Positions 12,768 to 23,869 of a DNA stretch of 64,000 bases are shown piece by piece (the first letter of the stretch is position 1; every line of letters begins with the position of its first letter). This stretch comes from Grifola frondosa (Eukaryota; Basidiomycota; Agaricomycetes; Polyporales; Grifolaceae). The position numbers and the translations under genes were made by a program. Under the pieces are notes generated by a model, which did not search any database, was not told the origin of the DNA, and was given only the letters and a program-made list of their open reading frames with translations. The DNA lies in assembly GCA_001683735.1 (NCBI GenBank), contig LUGG01000011.1, positions 806,001 to 870,000 of the forward strand. The letters are read 5' to 3'.

Positions 12768-13657
12768 CGTTGAGCTGTTCGAATGGCACCACGCTCAACG
12801 CCTAAGCAAACGGAGTGGCAAGTACTAGTAGGTCGCAGGTAGCGGCTCGCGGCTCAAGCTTAAGGTGTCACATAGACGCGAATGGGTAACACGTGACATA
12901 TTCACGCATGTTGGTCACAGGTCGACCAGTTCTAGCAGTAGCACGAACTTGGGGGGTGTTGGCGCTGCAGGGCACGCCGGGTTCCGATTCCCTGAGACGA
13001 AGTTGGCATCCGCGGCTTGGTGCGGGTTTCAGTCTCGGAATTCTGACTGCGATTCATGTTCAAATTGGATAGGTACATGATACGGCTGACTACTACCGAT
13101 TCGAACGAGGGATACATACCATCAGCGGCGAAAAACATCTCCTTCACTCAGACACTCGTCGTCTGCATATGTTTTTTATTTAGATAAGTTGTAATTACAA
13201 TTGTAGCAATCACTTACTTCTTCAATGTAGCAGATTGAGCGACGGAGTGCTCCCTCTTGTTAACCATGCTCTTTGAAGAGGAAGCGCTTGAAGTAATAAA
13301 TGAGCTCTAAAATAAATATGACATGCATAGAAAAGACACTATTCAATTGTAACTCAATAAGTTGACGATGTTTTCGAATTGCTTTTGCGAACAATGAGTA
13401 GTCAAAGCAGAGTCAAGGTTTTCCCCTCCGTACTCCCTTTCTCTCCCCACTACAAGACGTCTCGGTTCGTGACTTACCCCTAAGATCACAAAGTCACATC
13501 ACGCTCCGCATTTGGGTGCGGGTCCAATTGTGGTCACATCCGATGTGCAAACTTTTGCAAGATGGAAACCGTTCCCATTCTGGGAATCGGAATGTACCAT
13601 TGTACGAAACAACTGACGAGGCGGAACATGAGGTATATACATGCAAAAAATTGGTAG
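12768..13657. other. Intergenic region upstream of scc2
   Basis: About 890 bp lie between the scc2 start and the helicase stop, both genes on the minus strand. Short overlapping frames exist but none has splice structure or a recognisable domain. It should contain the scc2 promoter and the helicase 3' end. Confidence 0.45.
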
Positions 13658-16181
13658 TTAGCCGCTTCTATGATTGAGGATGGGTATCTCTGCGATGAGG
13701 CTCCGGGGAACAGACGACACCCCACGGGCGTAAACATGACTAGTGTAAATCTGTAATATCATATGATGTTTATTGCTTAAGCTCCGGCCTAAGAAGAATG
13801 GACTCACCAGTTCGTCGTAAACTATAGCAGGTACTTTCTTGTCGCACAGCGACGAACTTGGGTGAATTTTGACAATCTAGACAAACTGTCAGAAAAAGAG
13901 ATCAAATTAATTGGACTGTGTAGTTACCGAGGGGCCCATGACCTGCTTGTACGAGCCGTCTGGTTGTAAAAAGGCGGCATGCTGCACCAATCCGCGGACC
14001 AGACTCTTCAATATGGGTTGTTCGTCATCGCCGCAACTCGTCCGCCAATCAATGTCCATGCGCTCGCAGACACCTTGTAACTGTGAACGAATGTTCATTG
14101 CCTCGACGAGACACCGATCGTTGAGATACTGCTTCCTGCACCACTCCTTTCTCCCCGCCTTGCTTTCCGATGCAGCGATCTCCTCATACGATCTGACAAC
14201 GTTGAGGATTGTCAGGTGGTCACCACAAGGATGTCGGAACTTGCGACGTGATTCCAAAGCAGCATCGCGCTCGTCGGTGGTGTCGAAAAACAGCTTCGAT
14301 GAGGATGACAGCACCGATATAATGTCTATAACCTCGAGCGTACAGCTAAACTCATTTGAAGCGACAATAGCGCGAGCGAGGGTAGGCTCCAATGGGAAAT
14401 AAGCCATATGGAGACCTAACTTGGTCAAGGACTTCCTATTGTCAAGAGCACCAAGTAAAAAAAGGGTTTTCAAGGCTGCGATAACTGACAAAATTTTAGT
14501 GACGTAATTACGTCGTGAGCAACATGGACTCACTGGCTTCCTGGTCAGGTTTGTCTATGAAATCCAACTCTTCTAGATCCTGGCCAAGACATTTGAGCTG
14601 CAGCAGACTTGAGGTTAGGGTGCAGCGACGAATTTCTGGTTCAGCCGAAATGGGCATGGCGAGGAAGGCATCTTCAGTATATAATCGGAAACAGAATCCT
14701 TTGCCCTAGGGAGATTTTCGTCGGAAGGACGCAAAATATAGGACGTGTTACCCACCTCTCGACCTGCACGACCTGCACGCTGCATCGCAGACGACTTCGT
14801 AATATCTCTCGTCAAAAGCGTGTCGAATCCTGAACAAATATAAACATCTACAGCGATACGCGACAGACAACGACATCGCTCACCAGTACCGGTATCTCTA
14901 GCAATATAGCGCTTCTCCTTACATTTACCGGTATCGATCACATATTTGATTCCAGGGATTGTAATAGAGGTCTCCGCGATATTAGTTGCTAGAATGCATT
15001 TGCGAGTGCCTGACGGCGTAGGCGAGAATATTTTGCCTGCTGGCCCGGTGGCAGCGCCGCGTACATAGGGCATATTTGCACCTGCACCATTAATGCATCA
15101 GTATAACAGACGTAGACTAGCTATATTGGGAGACTGCGTACACCTAGGCCATCTTTGGGTAGACGATTAGCATACAGCTTGATGGACTTTTCCAAGCTCT
15201 CGATATCTTCCTGGCCTAAAGAACTATTAGCAGTGTCACAGCGGTGTAATAATTGCGAACGAGCACCTGGAAGGAATATTAAGACATCTCCAGGCGATCG
15301 GTCGGTGTGTATTTGGAAGAAAGTTCTAAGAGCGGCATCAACGTAATCTGGTTGGCTTACCACCGTGTGATAAATTGTTACAGGATGCTGCCGGCCTTTG
15401 ACATATGCAATTTTAGCGCTATATAGTGCAGACAGCTTTGATAAGCGGACAATGTACCGTGTCATCGTGAACTCACTTGTCGTAGAATCTACTGAATTTT
15501 TCAGCATCTAGCGTAGCACTCATTATGATGATTTTGAGAGGGTTCAGCTTCGCTGCAGATCCTTTGCCTTTTGCATCGAGAGGCGTATTTCTCTTTTTCT
15601 GAATCATTTTCAGATTGGTAATCAAGAGATCGGTACGCAATGTTCGCTCGTGTGCCTCATCGATGATGACCACGCTGTACCGGTTGAGCAGAGGATCTCC
15701 GAGCAACTCGCGAACGAGCATCCCGTCGGTGACGTATTTAATGCGGGTGTCGTCAGATGAAGCCTCGTCGAAACGAACTGAGTAACCGACAAGGCCACCG
15801 ACAGATACACTTTGCTCGGCTGCAACGCGTGCTGCGAGTGAGGTAGCAGCGACCTTGCGAGGCTGAGTTACTGCGATCATGCCTTTCCCCGCCAATCCTG
15901 CTTCAAGTAGATACTGTGGGACCTCTGGAGGTTGTGAATTATGTAACAGAGCGATTGAATAAGTAGTGCATACGCGTAGTTTTTCCTGAACCTGTCTCTC
16001 CAATCAGCACTGTCACGTCGCTCTCCCGAATCTCGTCTATGAGCGCATCCTTGCCTGTATCAACAGGTAAGATTTTCGTGCGGAAGGAAAGTGGTGGTGG
16101 TGGCTTACATATGACAATTGGGAGTGATGCCCTCTGCTCCTGAATAGTAACTTTGGGCATAGCGAAGTCAGCAGCTCTCAT
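13658..16181 (-). CDS. DEAH-box ATP-dependent RNA helicase (DHX33/Dhr2-like)
   Basis: Spliced gene encoding a DEAH/RHA helicase of about 680-700 aa. Helicase motifs in order: GETGSGKTT (motif I, residues about 43-51, split before the glutamine by an intron), TQPRKVAA (Ia), GYSVRFD (Ib), TDGMLVREL, DEAHER (II), MSATLDAEKF (III), FLPGQEDIE (re-formed by splicing), ATNIAETSITIPGI (V) and QRAGRAGRE (VI). Downstream helicase-associated segments include IHPSSSLCDKKVPAIVYDEL, and the last exon encodes HVYARGVSSVPRSLIAEI with stop TAA at 13658-13660. The first intron is 16055-16108. The chosen start ATG (16181) has a TATA-like TTTATAAAG about 65 bp upstream. An acceptor-like site just upstream means an extra 5' exon is possible. 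Nucleolar or ribosome-biogenesis function is inferred from similarity to DHX33/Dhr2; DHX35-like assignment is the alternative. Confidence 0.82.
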
Positions 16182-16671
16182 AGTGAGGGATGAAGATGAG
16201 CTGCAAGTCAAAAATTCTGGCGACCGGCACGGTGCTACCGGCTTTATAAAGCTGCATTACCTTATTTGTAGTTATCTCTTCCTAATCCGGTCTCTGTCTT
16301 TTCACTTACCTAATTTATATTGCCTCTAATCTGGTGCACTCAGAAGTCCGGATGCTTCACTCTTTCAATGTCAAGAGTATTATTAATTGAAATGAAAACA
16401 AGCATGTAGCCTAACCAATTAGTTGTACTTAATCCAGACACTCCTCCAAAAATGACAACAAGTATTGGTTAGACTATTTGACAAATGAATTGAATATAAA
16501 TTGAAATTATGTGACATCTGAGCCAGGATTGCTGGTGGCCCCAGGCTCCTAGAACCAGCTGTTGCTACCATGTTCATGTTGCTCGGTATGTTTTGTGCAG
16601 ATTATGTAATATGTTAGATAAAAGAATTCCTGATAAGGAAATTTACTGGATTAGGAGATTTGAATAAGAGG
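16182..16671. other. Transition from genes to repeat-rich DNA
   Basis: This AT-rich stretch follows the helicase start and holds no credible gene. Its first ~80 bp include the presumed promoter of the helicase (TATA-like box near 16242-16250). CG dinucleotides become rare from here onward, marking the edge of the transposon island. Confidence 0.5.
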
Positions 16672-16718
16672 CATCAGCAAAATCTAGATTTAACTTAGCA
16701 TACTTTTGGTCTCCTAAT
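16672..16718. repeat. Left part of a MITE split by the Ngaro-like insertion
   Basis: It starts with the MITE terminal CATCAGCAAAAT and follows the inverted complement of the complete MITE at 16895-17109 through ACTTTTGGTCTC to TAAT. There the Ngaro-like B repeat takes over. The remainder of the same MITE unit resumes at 22188. Confidence 0.6.
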
Positions 16719-16840
16719 CTTGCATGCTTTCAGAGGAGCTGCTCATGGGCATTAGGCTGGACAATGCAACTGTGGCATCTGATGACTGCCACAGCCTGAA
16801 CGAGAACCTTTTTGGTGCTGAAATACTAGTTACATGGGTT
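16714..16840 (-). repeat. Ngaro-like repeat B2
   Basis: It matches 17432-17575 over about 115 bp, from CTAATCT through GAGAACCTTTTTG to TGCTGAAATAC. It forms the outer end of the element next to the MITE fragment. Confidence 0.7.
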
Positions 16841-16894
16841 TATCAGAGATGTACATAGAAAGTAAGAAAATAATGAGAAAAAAAGGACAGAAAG

Positions 16895-17109
16895 CATCAG
16901 CAAAATCTCAATTTACTTTTTTCTCTTAACTAACCCTTATAAATTTACTTTTTAGGTCTTATATCTCTTTTTCTTCTTAATTGAGAACAAAAAGAGCAAT
17001 TAAGAGATAAAAAAGATTTTATAAGGGGCTTTAAATGCCCAAATAAGTGCATTTAAGAGTGATTAAGAGACAAAAAGTATATTAAGTCAAATTAAAAATT
17101 TTGCTGATG
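16895..17109. mobile_element. Complete MITE with terminal inverted repeats
   Basis: This 215-bp non-coding unit begins CATCAGCAAAAT and ends ATTTTGCTGATG, and both ends continue as imperfect inverted repeats. It is AT-rich with internal inverted AAGAGATA/TATCTCTT stretches. It sits inside the Ngaro-like element between A2 and B2. No target duplication could be identified, so the superfamily stays open. Confidence 0.65.
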
Positions 17110-17157
17110 AATAACGAGAAGAAAATGAAAAGAATGAGAAGGGGGGAATGATGGGTA

Positions 17158-17431
17158 GCATAAAAACTGGTGAACATGAAGAAGAAACTAGATAAGCTCA
17201 GATATGTCAGATAAAATGAGACCGCTCACCTGACGAGCATACAGAGAAACTGAGGGAAGAAAAGGAGCCCCTTTTTCCTCAGCTGTTCACAGGTGAGATG
17301 CAGCACACTGAGAGCCTAAACAGATCAGAATGTGAAAACTATGGCAGTGTGCAGGTGGTGCTGCAGGTCCACTGCATGGTAGAACAATGTAGCTCAATTA
17401 GATTTGTGAAAATCCAGGCCTTTAAGCTCAG
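17158..17431 (-). repeat. Ngaro-like repeat A2
   Basis: It aligns to 21914-22187 (A1) from GGTGAACATGAAGAAG to TTTAAGCTCAG. It is directly joined to B1 at 17432, giving the A/B junction GCTCAG-CTAAT. Confidence 0.72.
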
Positions 17432-17575
17432 CTAATCTCACATGCTTTTAGAGGAGCTGCTTGCAGACATTAGGCTGAACAATATAACTGCAGCATCTGA
17501 CAATTGTTGCAGTCCAAATGAGAACCTTTTTGATGCTGAAACACTATAATGCTATTGTTGTATGACACATGGGTT
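17432..17575 (-). repeat. Ngaro-like repeat B1
   Basis: Second copy of the B segment, starting CTAATCTCACATGC and ending around the ACATGGG motif. It is adjacent to A2 on one side and to the end of the tyrosine recombinase fossil on the other. Confidence 0.7.
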
Positions 17576-17579
17576 GATT

Positions 17580-18600
17580 GAAAGACGATAAGGTAGCAAA
17601 AAAGGCTAATGGATGAGACTGGGACCATTTTGGAAGGCATGCCCACTGAAGAGAAGGACATTTAGCAGAATGGGATGCTTATGGATATAGGTCTGCCATG
17701 CATTGGAGGATCATTATTTGAGGGACTGAATGATGACAGGTAGTATGCCAGCTTCCATAAGAGAGGTGAAGTTGCCAGCTCACAAAAAGTAATCTGAGAT
17801 GTTGATTGAGATTGAAGAGAATGCACAGAGATGATGAATGAACCAAGCATGAGTGGGAATGCATCCATTAGTGTGCAGCCAGAGTTTCAGGTGAAAGGAA
17901 AAAAGAATGTCACATGAGGCAAGATAGCATGTGAATGCTGTGTGTGGGTTTGGAGAATTGGCAACAGCTTGAACAATGATGAGGTTGCCCTGAAAAAGTG
18001 GGTTAGCTTTGTGATATGGGAGCAAAAAGTGATATAACACTATCTGGAGAATGACATGATGTCATAGCATGAGCTTTTTGAACAGCCAAATGGAAGGTTG
18101 ATCAGGCCAGATAAGTTCACCAAGGCACATGAGAGCATGAAAACCTGTGAGGAGGAGAAAGAGGAAGAGATAGTTGTCATGGTTTGCTGAGGATAAGAGT
18201 GCAGTGTGGACTAGTCACAGGTTATCTTTGGTAAGGGGGAATTTGTGATGCACAGAGTTGCTATAGAGCCACTTGCATCCCTTGATGCATTGAGTAACTA
18301 GTGGCAAAGAACAGATGGTGTGAATATTTGGATAATATTTCTCAAGCAATAAACAGATTTCTGAGAGATAGAAGTCGATGGTCCATGGTTCAATGTGTGC
18401 TGACATGAACACCATGAAAAAAACTGAGGGTGTCTGGAGTGGGCTCAATAGGCCAGATGTGAATTTTATAGCAGTTAAGATAGGAGTTGAGCACAGACGA
18501 GTAAGTGGCTTGAGTGGATTGATCAAGAGCATTTCCAAGTGCGAGGGAGTGAGTGCACAGAAGATGCTTCATGAACCACAGTTTGCATGCTGGCTACCAC
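17580..18600 (-). pseudogene. Tyrosine recombinase (YR) fossil of the Ngaro-like element
   Basis: Read on the minus strand, the SAM-like N-terminal part is clear: ALDQSTQATYSSVLNSYL, IEPTPDTLSFF, YLSEICLLLEKYYPNIHT and PLVTQCIKGCKW. Farther on are FHLKLWLHTNGCIPTHAWF and, in damaged form, the segment that normally carries the HxxR box and a region like AWQTYIHKHP. Multiple stops and frame changes interrupt it. In YR retroelements this enzyme inserts the circular DNA copy by site-specific recombination. The catalytic set cannot be confirmed because the key box is mutated. Confidence 0.65.
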
Positions 18601-18649
18601 AGTTTGGAGTGGAAGGTGTTCATTTTTTCTAACCTCCCTACAGAGGAAG

Positions 18650-20200
18650 AGAGGGTATAAAAGGAAAAATGTGAATATCTGAAGCAAGAGCACAAGTGTG
18701 ATTGAGGTCATTATGTGAAAGGGCATTAGTGACACTATTGTTGGTGTCTGCAATGTGGTCAATGCAGAGTTGAATAGAGTGCTGGAGCATAATATCAACC
18801 ACAGATATAAGGATAGAATTGTAGGTTGAGAGTGCACAGAGATATTGAAGATCACTATAGCATTAGTGTTATCAGATAGAATGGCTGCATACTTAATAAT
18901 GTGACTGATGGCATGTCAGGTAGAGAGGCAGTGCAGTGTGGATGCTATAGTATAAGCTTTGAAGAAGAAAATAGCATTGGTTAGGGCATTGAATGAGAGT
19001 GAAGAGTTAGAACTCAAAGTTCACCCATGAAAAATAAACCCATGCCTGTGTCAGATGCATTAATGAAAGCAAATTTCTCACTATGTGTATCTTGCATAAG
19101 GTCCATAGGTCCCCACTCAAGAGTGTCCAATAAGTGCATGCTATCAGATGATTCAATGTATGAACCATCCATTTGAGCTTCTACATGATAGTTATGTTAA
19201 TGAAGATATCCGCATGGTGATTCTCTTTGCTGATGATTTTGATATAAAGGCTGCAGAGACCAAACTTCAGTAATAGGAAGACATTGAAGGCCTAGTTGGC
19301 ATAACTAGCAGAGGATTGGAATTCAGTCAATGAATGTCTTTGGTCATAGAAGGATGAAACAGTGAAGGACTGAATGAAATTGAGCAACTTTGTGTGACCT
19401 TCAAGTGACAGTCATGGTGTTAGGGTCAATGTTGAATCTGATAATTGTAAGCACAGGGCCACACTCCTGTTTCTTGATTTGTGAGGCAATCCAATGTTGT
19501 CCCGAAACGAAGGAGGTGCACTTGTGTGGACAGAAGGTAGACCCAGTATGGGAGATAGAATTTGACTTGCTGATCAATTTCAAAGTCAAAACTGTCATCG
19601 ACATAGTTGAGATGTTCAATGCAAAGGTGAACCATAGCTATCCATATGACAAGGCATATGAAGGCTGCAAAATTCTCTGATTGGCATGGAAACTGAATAG
19701 GTTGCACTGGTCAACATAGTGGTTGTGGTCAAATATGGTGACTTGCTTTATTTGCCAGTACACTCACATGGAAAGGCACCAGTAAGCTTGTGAGATGTCG
19801 AACTTTCACATGAGAAGACTCATTTGCCCATGCTCATGTCGAAAAGTGTGCAGAGATTTACCTAGAGCTGGGATACTGTCAAGGACAACACCTTTGATTG
19901 ATTCATGCATGATAAGAGAATTAAGGGAGAAGTTGCTAGTGCTGTGATCATTCACTAGCCTCAATTTGTCTGAATGGGGCTTGAAAACAGTATGGATTGA
20001 TATGTAATATATGCCAGGCAGCAGATCAGGTCTGAAAGCTTCTGAGAAATGTTCAAGAGCAATTTCTTTATCACATTGCTCATGCAAGAATGTGAGGATA
20101 GCCTCATCTCCAGGAGGTGGCTGATCTTCATCCCAAGTAGCCAGGTAAGAAGGCCAGAAACCTTTATGCAGACCTTTTATCACTAAATGCATGAACGCAG
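18650..20200 (-). pseudogene. Reverse transcriptase/RNase H fossil of the Ngaro-like element
   Basis: On the minus strand 20192-19806 encodes DEDQPPPGDEAILTFLHEQC, FRPDLLPGIYYISIHTVFKP and KLRLVNDHSTSNFSLNSLI, the N-terminal part of a DIRS/Ngaro-type RT. Then 19707-19426 encodes HLNYVDDSFDFEIDQQVKFY with the YVDD catalytic box and the downstream LLRF segment. RNase H is expected between about 19300 and 18650 but is too decayed to read. Frames are broken at several points. A parallel, better readable copy lies at 54360-55640. Confidence 0.7.
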
Positions 20201-20879
20201 ACTTCAGATGATCAGCAAGTAGTTCTTTGAATGATGAGCATCAAAAAAGATCACTTGGTGATAACCTTAGAGCATTGGTCAGCTGGATGTCCTGCATTGA
20301 AACATACTGAGCAGATGTGTCGATAACAGCATGTTGAGGCATGGTGTGGACAGTTTCCAGCATTTCATCATTTGCATACATTCTTTTGCTGCTTGGATCC
20401 AGAGGGTCCTGAAAATTCTTTACTGGCAGAGATGCTGCTCTTTGCTTTGTGGTAAATAGTTACCCCGATCAAATTCAAGAATTGGATTTCAAGGTTGGAG
20501 AATTCTGCAAAGTCAGAAAGGAGTAGGTCATGGTGTGAGCTAGTGTTGCTGCAGTTAAGTCAGGCCTAAATGATATATGACTCATAAGTTGGGCAGTTTT
20601 TCAGATATCATAGTGCTCTTACATTCATTTCGTAGCCTATATGTAGCCGCATGCACTCGCGAAATATCAAAATGTTAGACCTCATATTGATGGAGATATA
20701 GCCAAAAAGCCGATTGCAAAGTCCGACTTTTTAGTCAGCTTTTTTGCCAATGTAACTGAAATTGAAACATATTAAAGATAATTATGCAGATGGTGGTGTT
20801 ACATTCAAATACATATGCATCTTAGCTATTGATTTCAACTAAGATCATGTCATTATCTGCAAAATTCATGTCAGAATAT

Positions 20880-21560
20880 CTAAAAAGCTGAAACAGGTGT
20901 GACTAAGCCATGGCAACACTAGTGTGAGCTGATGTGCTTGCACATGGCTTGGTTAAAATTGAGTAAGCAGTGATGGAGGAAAGTGGTGAGAGCTCCAAAG
21001 AGGTTGGTAATGAATTTACTATAAAGTGTGAGCTCTTCTTGCCAATGTGGGAAGATATATATGATAGTGGAAATGGCCTTGTTCCACACAAAGACCTAGT
21101 CACCAAAGGTGAGAACCTTCTTAGCAGGTGCGACAGTACAGTAAGATAACTCGACTTCTCTGAGGTGTTTAGTGTGCTTTTCATTGTAAAGGGTTGAATA
21201 TTGACTGACAAAGACATAGTCGAGGTCGACCACTTGCCTAATGAACATGTTGGTCCACTCAGAGTCAGGAAAATTGAATGCATCATATAAGTTAAGCAGG
21301 TCTAACTTGACTACTTTGGGATCAATGACATATTCTCGAAGGAGCTCAACTAATGCCTTGATCTCGGGTCACACCATGGCTCCTCCAATGTGATTGCTGA
21401 TAGTTCAAGCATGTTTGCTTGCATCAGAGCACTTGCACTTTGGCGATTGCTTGTCAGAGTCAGTGAATCTCTCCCTAGATCTAGTTAGTCAAGGAGTGTT
21501 GGATGTATGTTGAGCTTCAGAGGTTTCTATAATTATGCTTGGCTTGGAAGGTGGTTCCTT
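20880..21560 (-). pseudogene. Gag-like ORF fossil of the Ngaro-like element
   Basis: Joining frames on the minus strand gives segments such as KHLREVELSY, KVLTFGDWV and LFGALTT. These correspond to the protein readable at 53496-53834 (KLSKVELSYHVIVPSKKVTT, DWVFAWTKVTP, NLFGALATPLHS). It is the ORF upstream of RT in this element type. Function is inferred as nucleocapsid; stop codons and frame changes show it is inactive. Confidence 0.5.
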
Positions 21561-21913
21561 GGGTCCTAGTGCTCACTCATTCCTGACTCGCTCGGTGTTA
21601 AGCTCTCTGAGCATGCTGATGTAGAAGTCGAGAGTTGCATCAGCAGTAGTAGTTTGCATTCCACTGCTAGCATCGAGCATGCACTCAGTGAGGTTGTGGA
21701 TAGCACTGGCTTGGCTGATCCTGCTGCTTTGATTTGTGTCAATGATCTTCATGAGTTTTAAGACATTATTGGTTCTCGGTGCAGGTCCCTCCTATACTAG
21801 ACAGGATAAAATTTCAGCATTGGAGATATGAGATGAGGAGGATGTAGTGAAGAATGTAGATAGATTTTGATGGGAACAATATTGAGCCCAAAAGCAAGAA
21901 TTGTGATAGCAGT

Positions 21914-22187
21914 GGTATAAAAAGTGTGAGCACAAAGAAGGAACTAGATAAGCTTAGATGTCTCAGATAAAATGAGACTGCTCACCTGGTGAGCATGCAG
22001 AGAAACTAAGAGAAAAAAAGAAGCCCCTTTTTTCTTAGCTGCTCACAGGTAAGATGTGTCATGCTAAAGGCCTGAATAGATTGAGATCTGAAAACTACAA
22101 TAGCATGTGGATGGCACTGCAGACCTGCTACATGGTGGGACAGTGTTGCTCAATTAGATTTGCAAAAATTCAGACCTTTGAGCTCAG
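21914..22187 (-). repeat. Ngaro-like repeat A1
   Basis: 5' terminal repeat of the element in its own orientation. It is about 80 percent identical to A2. It ends AGCTCAG, followed immediately by TTAAT and MITE sequence. Confidence 0.72.
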
Positions 22188-22325
22188 TTAATTGCTCTTA
22201 TATGCACTTATTTGGGTGTCTAAAAACTCTTATGAAATTTTTTTTATCTCTTAATTGCTCTTTTTGTTCTTAATTCAGAAGAAAAGAGATATAAGATGTA
22301 AAAGTAAGTTCATAAGGATTATTTA
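22188..22325. repeat. Right part of the MITE split by the Ngaro-like element
   Basis: It continues the MITE consensus from TTAAT: ATGCACTTATTTGGG, then TTTATCTCTTAATTGCTCTT and AAGAGATATAAGA. It is cut off at 22325 by the Tc1-like element. With 16672-16718 it accounts for most of one MITE unit interrupted at TAAT. Confidence 0.65.
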
Positions 22326-23863
22326 CAGTAGCCCACAAAAGTGTTAACATATTGGTAACAGTTTTATTGTTTTGCTTGTATCTTTGAAATTACAAAAGCT
22401 AGCATAATTCATACTGACTTTCAAACGTACTTACTTGCATAATATAATACTGAGAATTGATTGAGATATAAATGATCCTTTGAAGACAACTCATATTTTG
22501 TGGCTAACAATCTGAAATGCAGAAAACATATATTTTTATACTTGGTATATCCTCTCTTTGCCCTCAACACCTCTTCAATACTTCTAGGCATACTGCTGAT
22601 TATGTTCTGACACACAAAAGTGTCAATTGTCTCTCATTCCTTCTGCATCCTCTCTCTTAACTCATTGATTTCTTTACGTGGCTCTTTATACTCTGCCAGT
22701 CTTTTTTAAAATGACTTTAGGGATGGTCTATAAATTTATGGTTTTAAAATCAATTTTTAGCCCTTTTAGTGGTGTGCTTGAGGTTATTGTCTTGTTAACA
22801 TGCTATATCCTTCATAGTTTTACCTTAATACTTCATGCTATTTTGAAGTTTGTTCTGTAAAATGTTGCCTGAAGGTAGGCATCAATCCTCCATCAATATT
22901 TCATACAGAACCCAAATTATTGTAGTCCATACACCTTCATATTGTCCAAGTTTCCTCCTCCAAACTTAAGAGCACCCTTTACTAATTTGTTACTAAGTGT
23001 TTCTCCTGACTTTTTTCACATTCATTTTCTTTTATCTGACCTTAGACAATTGATTTTGATGTTATCAGACTATAAAGCCCTCTTTCAGTCCTTCAAGGTC
23101 CAGTACTAATGGCTAATAGCAAAGTCTAGTTTCTCTCTCCTATGACATTTGAAGAGAATTAGACATTACACTTCACTATGACCTTTAAACCAGTCTTTCT
23201 CAACCCTCTACACATGGTTTTAAAAGTGATAGACTCTTTTATGACATCTTAGACTTATTTGGTCACATTCACAGTAGTATTAACCTTTTTAAGGTCAAAA
23301 AGGTGAATAGCATAGCATGTTGAATGGTGACAAGAGTAAGCTTGGTAAAATGACCTCCAAAGACTTTGAAAAGGTCAGGGCACAGTTTAAAACATATTTT
23401 GCTCTTTGTAGAGTAGTAAATACTAGCAGCATGAGAGATTTGCTTCATGAATTGACCCAAATCCAGTAGAAATAGGATGTACTCAGTTCTAGCAGCAAAA
23501 AGAGATTTTATGATAATTATAGCTGAGTTTAACTATATGTTTATATTCATATAGATTATGAAAAAGCTTAAAAATATTACATGACTTATTTCTCAGACTA
23601 CAGCACAAATATCATTCAGCCAAGATGCTTTTCTGCATTTCAGATTGTCAGCCACAAAACTGTTGACATGAGTTGCCTTCAAAGAATTATTTATATCTCT
23701 GTCAATTTTAATCTTATATTAGTAATTTTATATGTTTAAAAGCTAGGATGAATATCTTTCTGACAACATAAGATAGATCGATCATGATAGCTTTTGTAGT
23801 TCCGAAGATATAAGCAAAAGAATGAAAGTGTTGCCAACATGTCAACACTTTTGTGGGCTACTG
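22326..23863 (-). mobile_element. Tc1/mariner-like element with long inverted repeats, decayed
   Basis: 1,538 bp flanked by TA on both sides (22324-22325 and 23864-23865). The outermost 20 bases, CAGTAGCCCACAAAAGTGTT, are exact inverted repeats, and imperfect inverted similarity extends for roughly 200 bp. The minus strand encodes a Tc1-type DDE transposase fossil. Readable parts are a region like QDNNLKHTTKRAKN (second catalytic-region aspartate) near 22760 and the C-terminal segment CQNIISSMPRSIEEVLRAKR (22421-22615). Numerous stops are present. A left-truncated, almost identical copy lies at 51198-52437 and a fragment at 33724-33967. Confidence 0.75.
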
Positions 23864-23869
23864 TATGAT

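Larger units (their letters stand above)
16714..22187 (-). mobile_element. Ngaro-like tyrosine-recombinase retrotransposon with split direct repeats
   Basis: In element (minus) orientation the order is A1 (22187-21914), internal region with gag-like, RT/RNase H and tyrosine recombinase fossils, B1 (17575-17432), A2 (17431-17158) and B2 (16840-16714). A1/A2 and B1/B2 are each about 80 percent identical by eye. The order A1-internal-B1-A2-B2 is the split direct repeat architecture known for Ngaro elements, which lack integrase and use a tyrosine recombinase. All coding parts contain several stops and frameshifts, with many G-to-A or C-to-T type changes, so the copy is dead. A complete MITE (16895-17109) interrupts the A2-B2 interval. 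Confidence 0.75.

Noticed and set aside
16714..22187. Ordinary LTR retrotransposon interpretation
   Set aside because: The repeats are split (A and B segments in different order at the two ends), a tyrosine recombinase is encoded and no integrase was seen, so the LTR model does not fit.
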